Positions 31,941 through 43,100 of a stretch of DNA of 64,000 nt are shown piece by piece. The notes below the pieces were generated by a model that saw only the letters and a list, made by a program, of their open reading frames with translations, was not told the DNA's origin and made no database searches. Every line of letters starts with the position of its first letter. Positions within the stretch are counted from its first letter, which is position 1. The stretch comes from Phytophthora hibernalis (taxonomy: Eukaryota > Oomycota > Peronosporomycetes > Peronosporales > Peronosporaceae), in contig JAAKBF010000077.1 in the NCBI GenBank assembly GCA_012656075.1, positions 62,001-126,000 on the forward strand, in the 5' to 3' direction. The position numbers and the translations under genes are program-made.

Positions 31941-32040
31941 TCGCTGAGTCCGATCATCGCTGAGTCCGATCATCGCTGAGTCCGGTTATCGCTAAGTCCG
32001 GTTAAGTTCGATTTCCAGCTAAGTCCGGATACCGCTTAGG
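31941..32040. repeat. Tandem repeat of about 16 bp, CGCTGAGTCCGATCAT
   Basis: Three good units at 31942-31990 followed by degenerating GCTAAGTCCGGTTA-like units. It shares the CGCTGAGT/CGCCGAGT word that recurs through the adjacent Ty3 element. Confidence 0.65.
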
Positions 32041-32775
32041 TTCGCTTCTCTGTTGGGTACGATGTATCCACTTGACCTATCTTAGACCCAAAATATGGAT
32101 TTCCCTACACCAGTGCGGCATGAAGTTAAAAGGAGAGCAATAGGATCGTAGCCCACTGCCATCACACTATCGGTCGGTCCGTGCTCTCCATCGTACAAGT
32201 CTGCGTAAGTAGGGTCTGGGCCAATTTTTCTGGATCTGAATGCAACAGTACACAAGAATAAGTTTATGATGACTCTTATGTCGGAGGAAACCATTCATAA
32301 GTATCCTCTTATGTTGTATATTACCAACATAACGTACCGTATTTCCAGCCGTGTGACCGCATCATCGAGATTGCCTTCTTGCTCTGCGTGACCGAATTGC
32401 AGACAGACTCGGACAAGGCCTCTCCTTCGTCTTTTGATTCTTCATCCGTCAGCTCGTCGATGTCTCAGTCAACATCTTCATCTTCATCATAGCTTTCTTG
32501 GTCTTCTGGTTCTCCTCCACGGACAAGTCCTCGTCAGAATTCAGGTACGTGCACTTATCAGCCCCATCATCCATCAAATTGGCGTCGCCATCATTGACAT
32601 TCGGCGGCGATTGACACAGCATCTCCGATGCCGTCACAGCTTCCCTGAACTACACTCGCCGTCTGCACTCATGTCCTCCTAAATTGCTCGCCGTCGTTTG
32701 CGAAGGTGTCCAACGGGGTAGCCCACTCGGTCGCAGCATCTCCAGTAACTGCGACAGCAGTCAACATATCTGTCA

Positions 32776-33330
32776 TCACATCCTCCAGCATTGCCGACTC
32801 ATGGACAGCCGAAAAGACTGGCTATTGACCGGGTCTACCCCGTCCGCCTCTGCACCCCCGTCTCCTTTGGCTCCCGCTCCGACTCTACAACCCCGTCTCA
32901 TTTGACTCCGCCTCCGCCACTGCAACCCCGTCTCTTTTGGCTCCGCATCCGCCTCTGCAACCCTAGTCTCCATTGGCTCCACCTCCGCCACGTCCGTCTC
33001 CTTCGCCTCAACCTCTGCAACCACCGTCTCCTTCGCCTCCGTATCCACCTCTGCAACACCCGTGTCTTTCGCATCTGCCCCTGTCACCACCAATGATCCT
33101 CGTATCTCCATCGTGGCCGTGGTTCGTTTGGCGCCCTCCTTTCTCACTGCTTTCTTTAATCTCTTTTCGTCTGCGTTCGTGCGTCGAATGGGACGTGCGT
33201 TTCTGTCACTCAGAAGGGCCTCTCTCTACAACCGCTCCTGCTACGTTAGCTTGTGCTGTGGCTCTTTTTCTGCGCCCGCGGCCATCTTGCTCTCTTCACG
33301 GCTTTTGAAGAATGAAGACATTGTGGGGGC
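32776..33330 (-). pseudogene. Repeat-bearing ORF (KET-VAEVEA repeats), possibly broken
   Basis: An ATG at 33322 would give MSSFFKSREESKMAAGAEKE but stops soon. The next frame carries LLSDRNARPIRRTNADEKRL, then KKAVRKEGAKRTTATMEIRG and an acidic repeat built from units like KETVVAEVEA, KETDVAEVEP and METRVAEADAEP. The repeat is the reading of the 30-36 bp tandem DNA repeat at 32866-33095. The end is open to 32776 in a different, less convincing frame. It may be a degenerate gag-like or surface protein remnant; no family is recognised. Confidence 0.3.
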
Positions 33331-34054
33331 ACACGTTCGTGGTAGGTGACAAGTACGCTCTTTATCAGTGTCGACAGAACTGCATCTTTATCGAAACCTA
33401 AGCCTCTGCATTTTGGCTGTTTTCCACTTAAACTATTTATTTGATTCCACTATAGAGTGGAATTGACAGTACATGCATATAAATACCAAGTATAACAATG
33501 GCTTATGTTGGACATCCAACATAACATAAAAGATGCAAAATATGTGAAGCAAGCTAAACTTTCTTTGTTCTACGGTATAACATATGGGAAGTAAAAGGTT
33601 AAATAAAGGATTTGACGTCGCAGCCGTTTGTCGCACTTGGCCCGATTATTACAGTACTCGGAAATGATACTTTCTCCAACGTTGACAGCCCTACTCACAA
33701 ACCCGTCGTTATGCGCAGTGGGTTCAGCAAAGTGATTTAGAGGGATTAGATATAGAATACAATAATGCAGTGATTTGGTTTAAAATTGCTATGATTTCTA
33801 AACTTATTTGACGGGGTATTGGATTATCGAGGTGCCATAGCGAGGGGTAGCACTATACTTGAAGCATTTTTGTTGTTTGCAGATGTGAGTTTAAGTTCTA
33901 TTTCAGACTTCATCCTTATCTATAACCGACTTGTCACCCTGGTTAAAACAGTCGTACTTGTTGCATTATTTGCGACCTACTACATCGAATATTCTTATAC
34001 GAAGTGCATAAAATGGACACGTGTCCAGTTGCCTCATAATCCAGTCGCCCCGTA

Positions 34055-37000
34055 GTCCAGTCGTCCACGAGATCACTCGCCCCGCCGCTCGTCTGGTAAG
34101 AAGAGCTGGCCAGGAGCGCCATTTACAAGTATCGAGCACATCTCGGCTACCTGTCTACGCAGCCTACAAACATTCGCTGATCCCGGACGTGGTGGTAAGT
34201 TTCTAGGGCGGCATGCTGCCATTTTTTCAATTAAGGTTTGTGTCCATTGCTCTAACTCGTAAAATATTGCTCTGTTTACTATGCGAATTGCTGCTTTAGC
34301 TTGCTGAACACGTCGGCAACGGGATTTGGTATCTACGCATTCTACAAACGTTCAGTGATCCCGGATATGTTGGTAGGTTTCTAGGGCGGCATGCTGCCAT
34401 TGTTTTAACCCTTTTGTTGCCGACTGGGCCAAAACGTGGCATAATGCATCGTTTTACTAAAATCGTCCAATTAAATATTATGATTTTCATATTGACCAAT
34501 AATATGTCTACCGGAAAATTGACCAAAACGATGCATTATGCCACGTTTTACAAATATCACCCAAAACATTTTGTGGTCATTTCAGAATTTAGTCACCGGA
34601 AGGTAAGGGCCTGGTTCGTGTGTCTGGGTCTGGTTAAATGAAAGCTAGGGTTAGGTTATATTCGCATCCTGATAGGCTAAAAATGATTTTAACTGGCCCT
34701 CGCTCGACTTTTCGATGAACTCGACGGGGATCGAGTTCAGAGAAAATGGAGGAATCACTCGCTGGTGCAGATAGTGATATTAGTATTATGCGGTGCTTTT
34801 ACGATGATGGGTTTGTCTTGCGTAGCAGCTGCAACGAGAAGAAAGGAGGCCGTCAACCGCTTCCACGTTCCTGTTCGTATGGACGTGCGCAAAGCTATGA
34901 AAAACCCTGCCTGGAACCAGTGGTTTAAGCTGAATTTGCGTTGCTCGCAAAGGACGTTCGAACTGCTGTGTAAGTTGCTAGAACCACATTCTACTTCTAC
35001 TAACTATTTGCGCTATAACTTTGAAACAAGCGTAGCTTGCACTCTCTATCAGCTCGCCTCTTCCGGGGGCTACCGTGACACTGCGGCGGTTTTGGGGTCT
35101 CCAAGGCGTGGTGTGTCAAGGCGGTGAACCAACTGTTGTGCGTACTGTGTCGCCTAAGTACTGAGTACGTGAAGATGCCAACACATTCAGAAGAATGGGA
35201 GGAAATAGAAGAAGGTTTTCGGAGTATAAAGGGTTTCCGTGGTGTGCTGGAGCTGTGGACGGCACGCTGGTTGAAATTCAGAGGTCTCATAACTGTGATG
35301 GTTGGTATAACCGAAAAGGTGAGTTGCAAAGCCGATTGCTGTGTCTTGTTCTTGCTAATTAGTCAAATTATAATGTGATGCTTGTTACTAGGTCGTCCGT
35401 CGTTCAATGTTCAAGCAGTTTGGGATCATCGCAAGAAATTCCTTGCATTTGACGTTCGTCCAGGTTCGTGGAGCGACAAAAATATCTGGAAGTACTCGAA
35501 ATTTAGCAAGGACGTGGAATTTCGTGTTCCACGCGGTTATCATATCCTGGGGATTCAGCTTATGCGCTACTCCCAGTTCTGATGACACCTTTTCCGGACG
35601 ACGGAGAGCTGAGCGACGAATGCAGGATGTACAACTACATCCATTCGTCGACCTGAATGAAGATTGAAGAGGAAATTGGACTGCTGAAAGAGCGGTTTAG
35701 AGTTTTAAAGATTGCTCTACCTGCAAAAACAATCTCAGGAGCAGTGAGGACGGTTATCGCATGCATGGTCATACATAATATCATGATCGACCTTGAAGAC
35801 GATGGGATCAGCGAGTTCTTCATCGAGAGTACAGATGCAGATGATGGCGATGTTCAAGTGGGCCCACGGTGAGAGAGGTGATAGCGTTTGGAATTGCGAA
35901 ACAAAAACGAAACGAGAACGCGCAAATGCTAATGAGATTGGCCGGGCGTAGTTAGTTCACTGCAAATACTGCTAATGCAGTGCTATTTTTCGACCTGGTT
36001 TAGTTTGTCGTCTATGCCTTGCGAGGTAACTCGACCAAACCTGCGAGGTTTTGGTTCTGTACTTGCAGCTGCTCGATGACGACGTTGAAGCGAGCCTCCA
36101 TAAACTGCTCCACGTGCTGCTGGGGATGTGTGGAGACGCTCGGAGGCTGTTGCGATGCAATTGAGGTGGCGACAGCATGGAACCCCGCGGACATCGCCTT
36201 CATGCTGACCTCAAGTCCTTCGGTCACTGTCTTGCCTCTCTTCCTGCCTTCAGTGCTACCGTTGTCATCTTCGCTGTCCGAGTCGAAGAGATCGCCGACG
36301 TTGTCGCTATCAGCTAGACTCTCGCCCTGCATTCCAGTACCTCTAAAACAATAAGTGAAAGGTAGCGTATGCCTCCATTAAAAGCTGCACTGTTTGAGAC
36401 TTGGGAAGCTATTCCTACTGCCTTTAAATACTACTGACAATAAAGTAAATATTTTAAAGGCAAATTGTTTACCTGGTCCATTATTCTTTCATCAGCCCCA
36501 TACAAATTGGTTCCACGATTGGTTTATCGACGTTGTTGCCGGTGGAGCTGATGTCGGAGCATACTCAGCCCAGTTCTTCTTCAGTCCTTCGATCTATAGT
36601 CAACACAACAAAATACTTTAGTATCAAAACACAGTATTTGCATAATGACAAAAATGGCATCACCTTGTTCTTGCATCGCTCGGAGAAGATGAGCACTTCG
36701 TGCTCCTTGCTGATCTCCCCAGCTAACAGCAGCCATGCTGCGCGGATCATGGCGTTGTTGCGAGCCAAATGAAACTTGGCACGAAACGTTTCGTACCGCA
36801 GTCGCATCAACGAAGCCATGATGGCTTCGCTCCACTCGGGCGCCTCGACGCCCTTAGCTTTGACGGTCTCCCTTTCTTTTCGCCTTCTTCGGCGTCGGTA
36901 CTGCAGACTTGGGGCTTGCCTTGGTCGTCTTACTCGATCATGCATTGCATTGAACACCGGTTAGCACAGTAACAAAGATACGTGAGCAGCCCTCATTCGT

Positions 37001-38509
37001 ACCAGGAGTAGAACTCTGCAGGGCGGTAGCAACGCCGATACTTTGAGCTTCAACAACAGACGGAGTCACAGGAGAGTCGGCGGGTGACGGTGGTGGAGGA
37101 GCTTCAGCAGCTCGTGCAGGCCCAGGAGTAGCATCCTCGTCCATATTTCTCTATTTAGCCTTGATTGCGAATGACATCAAACCCGAACGGGGCCAGTCAA
37201 GGAACCCCACTTGCACCACGAATCCGTACCCCTACCCTCAATCAGTGGTTGATTTAACCGGACCGCGTGACGCGAACCAGCCCTAATAGCAAAACGAGGC
37301 ATTATGCATCGTTTTGCTACTACTTTCCGGTGACTAAATTCTAAGTTTCTGAAATGGCCAGAAAAAGTTTTGGATGATATTTGTAAAACGTGGCATAATC
37401 TATCGTTTTGGTCAATTTTCCGGTAGACATATTATTGATCAATATTAAAATCATAATATTTGATTGGACGATTTTAGTAAAACGATGCATTATGCCACGT
37501 TTTGGTCCAGAGGTCTGTACCCATGGTTCTAACTCGATGAATATTGCGATGTTTGCTACGCGGAAAGCTGCATTAGCTAACAGAGGTTTGATGGTAACTA
37601 CTATGCTGGCTGCAGTTGGTGGTGATCATGCTGGAGATACCTCCACTCCTCAATCTGAAGGGGAGATTCCAGCGAGCAGGATTCTGAAGGGGTTTCGGAC
37701 TGCACGACAAGGGGAGATAGAGCGCGGCCATCGTGGAACCTCTACGGAATTTTCCTTTACGTTGGGAGAGCCCTTCGCTATGTTGCGAGGAAGGATTATT
37801 GCTCTCCTGGATCAGTCTCAATTCTCTGCTCTGATTCTGAACGATGAGCGCATCAACTTTAAGGCTAGGAAAGGTGCTGCCCAGAACCAGTTTGTGGTGA
37901 TGACAGAGGCAAATTTTGAAGCTCTTCTGGTGCAGCTAGTTAAGCGGGTGTCCCACAAAGGGAGAATTTCGTGGAGAGATGATGTGGTAGGCAATCTGCA
38001 GTTTGAATTCTATGTGTACTGCCGTGGGCGAGCAAGAGCAATGCCTACGATACACAGGGCTACGGCATCCCGTATCAGAAGTGCAACGAGAGCTGTAGAG
38101 CGATACCAGGAAGTGTATGGGGTCAATCTCGGCCCAATCGCGATGAATCATGTGGTTACAACGCATGCACGCCAGCCTGACAACACCGCATTCACCATGC
38201 CAGACGACAATACGACGCGCCAAGCCTAGGAACTCGATGAAGCAGCCGCGCATCTGAAGCAGCGTCAAGTGAGGAAGCCGCAAGCAGTGGAAACCACCAA
38301 GTCGCAACGATCCGCTTAGAGGTGAACAATACCTGGAACAACTTTCGAGTTGATGTTGGAAGTTTAAGACGCGCCCTCGGTTTACCTGCGCACGACATTT
38401 TTCGACAGAGAATCTTTCATAGGTTCGTACCAGTCGATGCACCAGAGGAAGATCTAGAGGATGTTGATCATATGCACGAAGACGTCCATCAAAGCAGTGG
38501 GAGATAGTT
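34055..38509 (+). CDS. Unidentified multi-exon gene with a duplicated exon-intron unit; intron 2 contains PIF/Harbinger
   Basis: Exon A (to 34194) reads SPRRSSGKKSWPGAPFTSIE then HISATCLRSLQTFADPGRG and ends at a GTAAGT donor. Intron 1 is 34195-34299. Exon B (34300-34372) reads LAEHVGNGIWYLRILQTFSD then PGYV and ends at GTAGGT. Exons A and B and the two introns are recognisably duplicated (LQTFxDPG; intron word TTTCTAGGGCGGCATGCTGC). Intron 2 resumes after the transposon at 37511 and ends CATTAG at 37576. Exon C begins ANRGLMVTTMLAAVGG, then RISWRDDVVGNLQFEFYVYC and RSATRAVERYQEVYGVNLGP. After a slip near 38230 it continues RLEVNNTWNNFRVDVGSLRR and ends at 38509. Exon A-B phase needs one lost base. 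The family is unknown; it could be a host gene or an autonomous transposon gene. Confidence 0.4.
34424..34620 (+). repeat. Left terminal inverted repeat of PIF/Harbinger
   Basis: Closely matches the reverse complement of 37310-37510 and contains a perfect 25-bp foldback. Confidence 0.8.
34746..35872 (+). pseudogene. PIF/Harbinger transposase (DDE_Tnp_4 type), frame-broken
   Basis: The N-terminus has a hydrophobic stretch (IVILVLCGAFTMMGLSCVAA) then RFHVPVRMDVRKAMKNPAWN and LNLRCSQRTFELLCKLLEPH. The catalytic core reads CAGAVDGTLVEIQRSH (first Asp), an intron 35319-35391 (GTGAGT...TACTAG), SFNVQAVWDHRKKFLAFDVR with PGSWSDKNIWK, ILGDSAYALLPVLMTPF (second Asp), DECRMYNYIH and RMKIEEEIGLLKERFRVLK (Glu), ending VIACMVIHNIMIDLEDDG. 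All three catalytic residues are present. One-base slips near 35110, 35250, 35555 and 35655 break the frame, but they resemble those in the host genes, so the enzyme may be intact in the organism. Confidence 0.8.
36012..37144 (-). pseudogene. PIF/Harbinger accessory Myb/SANT-like DNA-binding protein
   Basis: ATG at 37144 opens MDEDATPGPARAAEAPPPPS. An intron follows (donor GTATCT, CTAAC branch point, acceptor CTGCAG near 36900), then KAKGVEAPEWSEAIMASLMR, LRYETFRAKFHLARNNAMIR and AAWLLLAGEISKEH, a trihelix/Myb-like helix set with regularly spaced Trp. A second intron leads to IEGLKKNWAEYAPTSAP, and a third to MQGESLADSDNVGDLFDSDS and a C-terminal helix (VEQFMEARFNVVIEQLQVQN). In PIF/Harbinger this protein helps bring the transposase to the ends and into the nucleus. 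At least one slip is present (about 36495). Confidence 0.65.
37310..37510 (-). repeat. Right terminal inverted repeat of PIF/Harbinger
   Basis: Pairs with 34424-34620. The same 25-bp word recurs with few changes at about 37291-37316, 37386-37410 and 37480-37504. Confidence 0.8.
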
Positions 38510-39290
38510 AAGATTATCAGGTTACTCAATTGAAGGATGAGCTTCGTAGCCTATTCGCTGCGTATCCACAATGACCATACCCATTGAACAAGTCTCTTTC
38601 GGTTGTAGAAGACGAGGACAGGCAGGTTCACGTGCCCGAGGTTGTTGTCAATGCTCTCGATGAACAACAGGAGCGCCTTGCGGCTGCTCGCCTGCGAGGC
38701 ACTTTGCGCGCCGAGTCTCCGTATTTGAAGGGCTACTTCCCCCGATGAGAACACAGGATCTCCGTTGTTCTTGGAGCAGCTCGTGGCACTGCGCGGCCTT
38801 ATCGGATGGCAAACCTCCAAGGGGCTTTCGAGCGGGCTTTGGTGGAGGTCCACCCGTTGTTTCACAACAACTTAGAGGCTGCCAGATGCGTGTTGTTGGC
38901 ACCGCACCGAGCCCCGCTCAAGGAGTTCACTAGACTTCGCAAGAAGGCTAGTGAACAAAGTTGGGCTTGTGCCCGTTTGGGGTTATCCCTGGGTCCAACC
39001 CGTGAACACTTCGACGAGTGCTCAGGCGGAGGATCTCATCTGGAAGTGGCTCTTCCTTCGGGGTTTCGCCCCTCAGGAGATCGACCGCCTCCGGGGCGAA
39101 CAGAGTATGTCCGCCATTCTCGATCAGCGTGACTTTCGCATCGAGTTCGCTCATCTGATCAGTAAGCATCAGCTCACGACGAACGCAGGTGTAGCGTTGC
39201 GGCTGCTGTCGCTATACCACCGTATTCGGCCAAGAAGGCCAGGACTACTTACGAAGCTGCCGGTGAGTCTGTTTTCAGATTCCGACAGCC
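38510..39290 (+). other. Plus-strand coding-like fragments, unidentified
   Basis: Successive frames read VVVNALDEQQERLAAARLRG, SPLFLEQLVALRGLIG, GAFERALVEVHPLFHNNLEA, LKEFTRLRKKASEQSWACAR, then LIWKWLFLRGFAPQEIDRLR and RIEFAHLISKHQLTTNAGVA. They look like one frame-broken helical protein, perhaps a retroelement Gag, but no motif identifies it. No 3' LTR of Ty3 copy 2 was seen here. Confidence 0.35.
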
Positions 39291-40134
39291 TTCGGGAGTC
39301 AACCTGGAGCCGTTAATCGGCTCCCATGAGTTCTGTGACGAGGGGTGGTAACCCCGCCACTTTACAAAAGTTGGCGCTTCCCTTGGCGACGCCTCTCGCG
39401 GAGAACTCGCTCAACGTGGTAAGGGGTCTCCCCATTACTGTCAAGGAGAGCCGGCGGGGCCTCCCACGCATTTGAGTACGATGTTCCGGCGCGGCAGGAG
39501 ACGCACGGCCCGTGACTGGGACCATGGACTCGTTCGTGCTTGTCCAGCAGGATGAGATCCGACAACTTCGTGACCGGGTGTACGTCCTTGAGTTTGCTTT
39601 GGGTCTTGGTCCTGGGGACAGGCTGCTGCGCAGTCCGGGAAGCGCGGGGATCTTGAGGCCCTGCAAGTTTCCTTGGCGGATCTGCGCCACGAAGTTGGCG
39701 ACATTCACGAGTGAGTGGATCGCCGGATGGCCGAGCTTGATCGTGATAATCTCCGGGGGAGATTGCCGAGCTCCGACGCGAGTTGAACTCGTGTCTCCCT
39801 CGGGAGACTCATTCTCGGGTTCCGGCTCAGTCCCAGCCTCAACCGCAAGCTTATGCGTTCGCGCAGCCTTACCAATACGGCCCGTACGCGTACGGCTCTT
39901 CATTTGGCGGGAGTCCGTCGTACCCGCAGCCGATGTACGACCAGGCCTCTTTTCAGCGGCCGTATTCTTCGTCGATGGCCACGCCAACTGAGACCTCGTC
40001 TCGATTCGTGGAGGTGACGTCGCCCTTGCGGGGACCGCCTCCTCTTTCGTATGAGGGCCGTCGCCTTGAGGATCGTGATACCTTTTCAGACGACCCACAC
40101 AGAAAGTCGGGTGGGTCGTCATCGACTTAGGCAA
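39291..40134 (-). pseudogene. Ty3 copy 2 pol C-terminus and chromodomain
   Basis: The minus frame starts HPTFCVGRLKRYHDPQGDGP, the usual end of integrase, and stays open for 273 codons. The chromodomain lies in neighbouring frames: PPALLDSNGETPYHVERVLR and ERRRQGKRQLL (to about 39363), then after one lost T in a T-run VKWRGYHPSSQNSWEPING. The linker between these two parts is about 570 nt, long for this family, and the plus strand there reads as a convincing coiled-coil protein, so a foreign fragment may be inserted. Confidence 0.65.
39512..40040 (+). other. Antisense coding-like fragment (coiled coil plus Gln/Tyr-rich tail)
   Basis: Plus frames read QQDEIRQLRDRVYVLEFALG, then GDLEALQVSLADLRHEVGDI, VDRRMAELDRDNLRGEIAEL and RRELNSCLPRETH. 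These are followed by QPQPQAYAFAQPYQYGPYAY and SSRFVEVTSPLRGPPPLSYE. The heptad pattern and composition look real, resembling a Gag N-terminus. It overlaps the minus-strand linker of Ty3 copy 2. Two slips are needed to join it. Confidence 0.35.
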
Positions 40135-40149
40135 GTCGATCGTGTAGGC

Positions 40150-43100
40150 CGCACCATGCCTGGCCAGGACCGTGAAAGGTCCAATGAAGAGGTGCTTCAG
40201 CTTGTTGCTACCAACGGAGCTTACCAGATTTAGTGGTAAGTTCTAGTGTCAAGTAGGACTAAGTCACCCACATTAAACACGTTAATGTTTCCTCTTCCAT
40301 GTTTGTCAGAGTACTCCTTTTGTTTATCTTGGGCGGTAGCCATAGCATCCCTAATCCGGCTTATGATATTAAGCCTATCATCGACAAAGGTCTATAATTG
40401 CTTTCGCAATGCGACCGGTGTCACGTCAGACACTTGGGAGGAAAGAGCTTTCCTAGCCTCTCCCCACTTACGATGGAAGCCGCAGAGCTTCCCCGCAGTG
40501 TCACTGGCACTTGGGGCTGCCGTAGCCCGTTCAGGTAGAACGGGGAAAACCCGGTCGACGCGTGAACCGCGTTGTTGAGTGCAAACTCAACCATAGGCAG
40601 GCGGTCCGACCAAGTTCCCGGAGAGTCCGCACAGACACTCCGAAGCGTGTCTTCGATGACGCGGTTAACCCGCTCCGTCTGGCCATCCGTTTTTATGGAT
40701 GGTCCGCGGTGGACATCAGAAGTCTGGTTCCGAGTAATTGGAACAGGGTCTTCCAGAACCTGGCCGTAAATCGCGGGTCTCGATCAGAGACAATGGTCTC
40801 TGGGAGACCGTGATAGCGGAACACGTCATCGAGGAACAGCTTTGCAGTCTGTTCCCCTGTCACCGTATCGGGGACTGGAGCGAGATGCACCATCTTACTC
40901 AGACGGCAGACAAACACCAGGATGCCGGTGTTGCCTCGGGCGTCAGCCGGTAGTCCAAAGACGAAGTCAAGCCTCATTGACCTTCAGCAGTCCGCCGGGA
41001 CAGGCAGAATCTGAAGAGGAGCCGAAGCGTGGCCCGAGGGCTTCACACGCTGACATATTTCACATGTTTTGACGTACGTGGCGACCCACTTGTACATGTG
41101 GGCCCACCAGAAGTGCATTGACACGGAGAGGAACGTCTTTTCCGGCCAAGATGGCCAGCTGGAGGCGTGTCATGCGCCTCAAGAAGTATGTCATACTTCA
41201 GATCTTCGTCGTTCGCAACGACTACCCGAGGAGGGTCGGCTGGATCTACGCGGAAGTAGAGTAGCCCGTCTGACCACTCATAGCGGTGCAGGCGCGAACG
41301 CTGCCGCGGCGAGAGCCATGTCGGTTTGGCTTCCTTACCGGCAGAGAGGTAGCGGACGAGGGCGCCAGCGTCTCATCGTCCCGATACGCCATGCGTATCC
41401 GATCATACAGATCACTCGTGGCTCTCGTAATGTGAGCCAGTTCGTAGTCTGGACGGCGTGACAGCGCGTCGGCAAGCACGTTCAGCTTGCCTGGCTTGTA
41501 TTCAACGCGGAAGTTGTATTCCGCGAAGAATGACAACCAGCGCGCCATCCGCTGTGACAGGTGTGGCGAATTAGTCGCCGTCCGTAAGGACGCGTGGTCG
41601 GTGTAGATCACAAAGGGTGTTGAGCCCAGAAGATGCACCCGGAACTTCACCAGGGCGTATTTCATTGCGAGGGGCTCCTTGTCGTGCACAGGGTAGTTCC
41701 TTTCGGCGGCCTTAAGCTGCCTTGATTGGAACGAGATAACTCGCTCGTGTCCTTCCTCATCGTTTTGCAACAGCGCGCAGCCGATTGCATAATCGGAGGC
41801 GTCGCAGGCGACACTGAACGGCTTCGTCTCGTCCGGCAGATCCAGGACCGGCGCGCATTGAAGGCTCGCCTTGATGCTGTCAAACGCGCCCTCGTGGTGG
41901 CTTTCCCAGCGCCACTCAATGTCCTTTTTCAGCAAATCGGACAAGGGCTTTGCCAACCCGGCGTATCCCGCACTGTACTTGTGCAAGTAGTTGGCCAAAC
42001 CCAGCCACCTACGCAGATCCTTTTGGGATCTTGGCGTCGGCCAGGCTGAGATGGCTCGGACCTTCTCGGGGTCTGCGCGAACGCCGACGCTGATGACAAA
42101 ACAGCCGAGAGCCTTGATTTCTCCGGCGGCAAAGACGCACTTGTCGATGTTGGCATAGAGCTTGTTGGCTCTCATGACCTCGAACACTCGACGGAGGTGC
42201 TCAAGGTGCACTTCAATAGCCGTCTTGCCTTCCTCGGCACGGCTATGGACGAAGATGTCGTTAAAGTACGTCTGCGTGAAGGCGCGCAAGGGTCGGAACA
42301 ACTGCGTGACCAAGCGATTGAAAGTCGCTGGGGCATTGGACAGGCCCTGCGGCATCACTAGCCATTTCCCAAAGCATCCCTCTAGGGTGCTGACCGCGGT
42401 GAGCGGTATGTCGCTCTGACGCATCAGGATCTGGTAGTACCCGTCCACCAGATCCAGTGCGCTGTATAGCTCACAGCCGGCCATGTTGTTTAACAACACA
42501 TCCTTTCGAGGGATGGGTGTCTGGGCCGGCACCGTTGCGCTGTTCAGCTTGTTATAGGCGTGAACCAGACGCCACTTCCCGTTCGGCTTGCGAACGCAGA
42601 ATGTGGGCGTCGAGTGCGGAGACTTTGATTCTCGCACCATGCCTGCCTCCGCCTTGGCGGCAAAGAAGGCATCAATGACCTCGCACTCCTCACGGGGCAG
42701 TGGCCACTGCCTGGTGACGCAGTATTTTGTGCCAGGCACGAGGTCAATCTCGTGCCACACTCCTCGGTCCGGAGGGAGTTGGGATGGTGGGTCCTTAGAC
42801 ACCACATCCGAGAATTCCTGACCAAGGCGTAGACCGGATCATTCGGGTTCTTGATAATCTCAGAACCCAAGCGCGTTGCGCGCTGCTTCCTGAACTCCTC
42901 CAGGACGTCCTCGTCCATTACAGAGGAAGAGTTCGCTTCTTCAGGAGTGGACTCCGTACCATCTCCGAGATCCCGCCGGCCTTTAGATCGGCCAGAAAGT
43001 CGCTCATCGACATTTCTTCGAGATTCAGAAGCTCTGGAATCTCTGGCAGGGTCTCTAGTTGCACCGACCCGGACTTGACCTTGCGGCCAGTCTCGCCGTC

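Larger units (their letters stand above)
31533..34054. other. Spacer with tandem repeats, no recognised gene
   Basis: Contains a 16-bp tandem repeat (31941-32040), an imperfect 30-36 bp tandem repeat (32866-33095), and a short palindrome at 33503-33524 (TTATGTTGGA-CA-TCCAACATAA). An open minus frame through the second repeat is listed separately. The part after 33430 is AT-rich and looks non-coding. Confidence 0.45.
34424..37510. mobile_element. PIF/Harbinger DNA transposon, 3.1 kb
   Basis: Long inverted ends (about 34424-34620 and 37310-37510, differing at scattered bases) start CTGGRCCAAAACGTGGC. Inside are a plus-strand PIF/Harbinger DDE transposase and a minus-strand Myb/SANT-like accessory protein, the usual two-gene layout. 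The left end is itself a foldback: 34431-34455 pairs perfectly with 34525-34549. A 3-bp target duplication could not be fixed. It lies in an intron of the surrounding plus-strand gene. Confidence 0.85.

Noticed and set aside
37408..37540. N-terminal extension (MVNFPVDILL) of the plus-strand ORF at 37.4-38.2 kb
   Set aside because: This sequence is the PIF/Harbinger right inverted repeat; the same peptide appears on minus at 34.4-34.5 kb from the left end.
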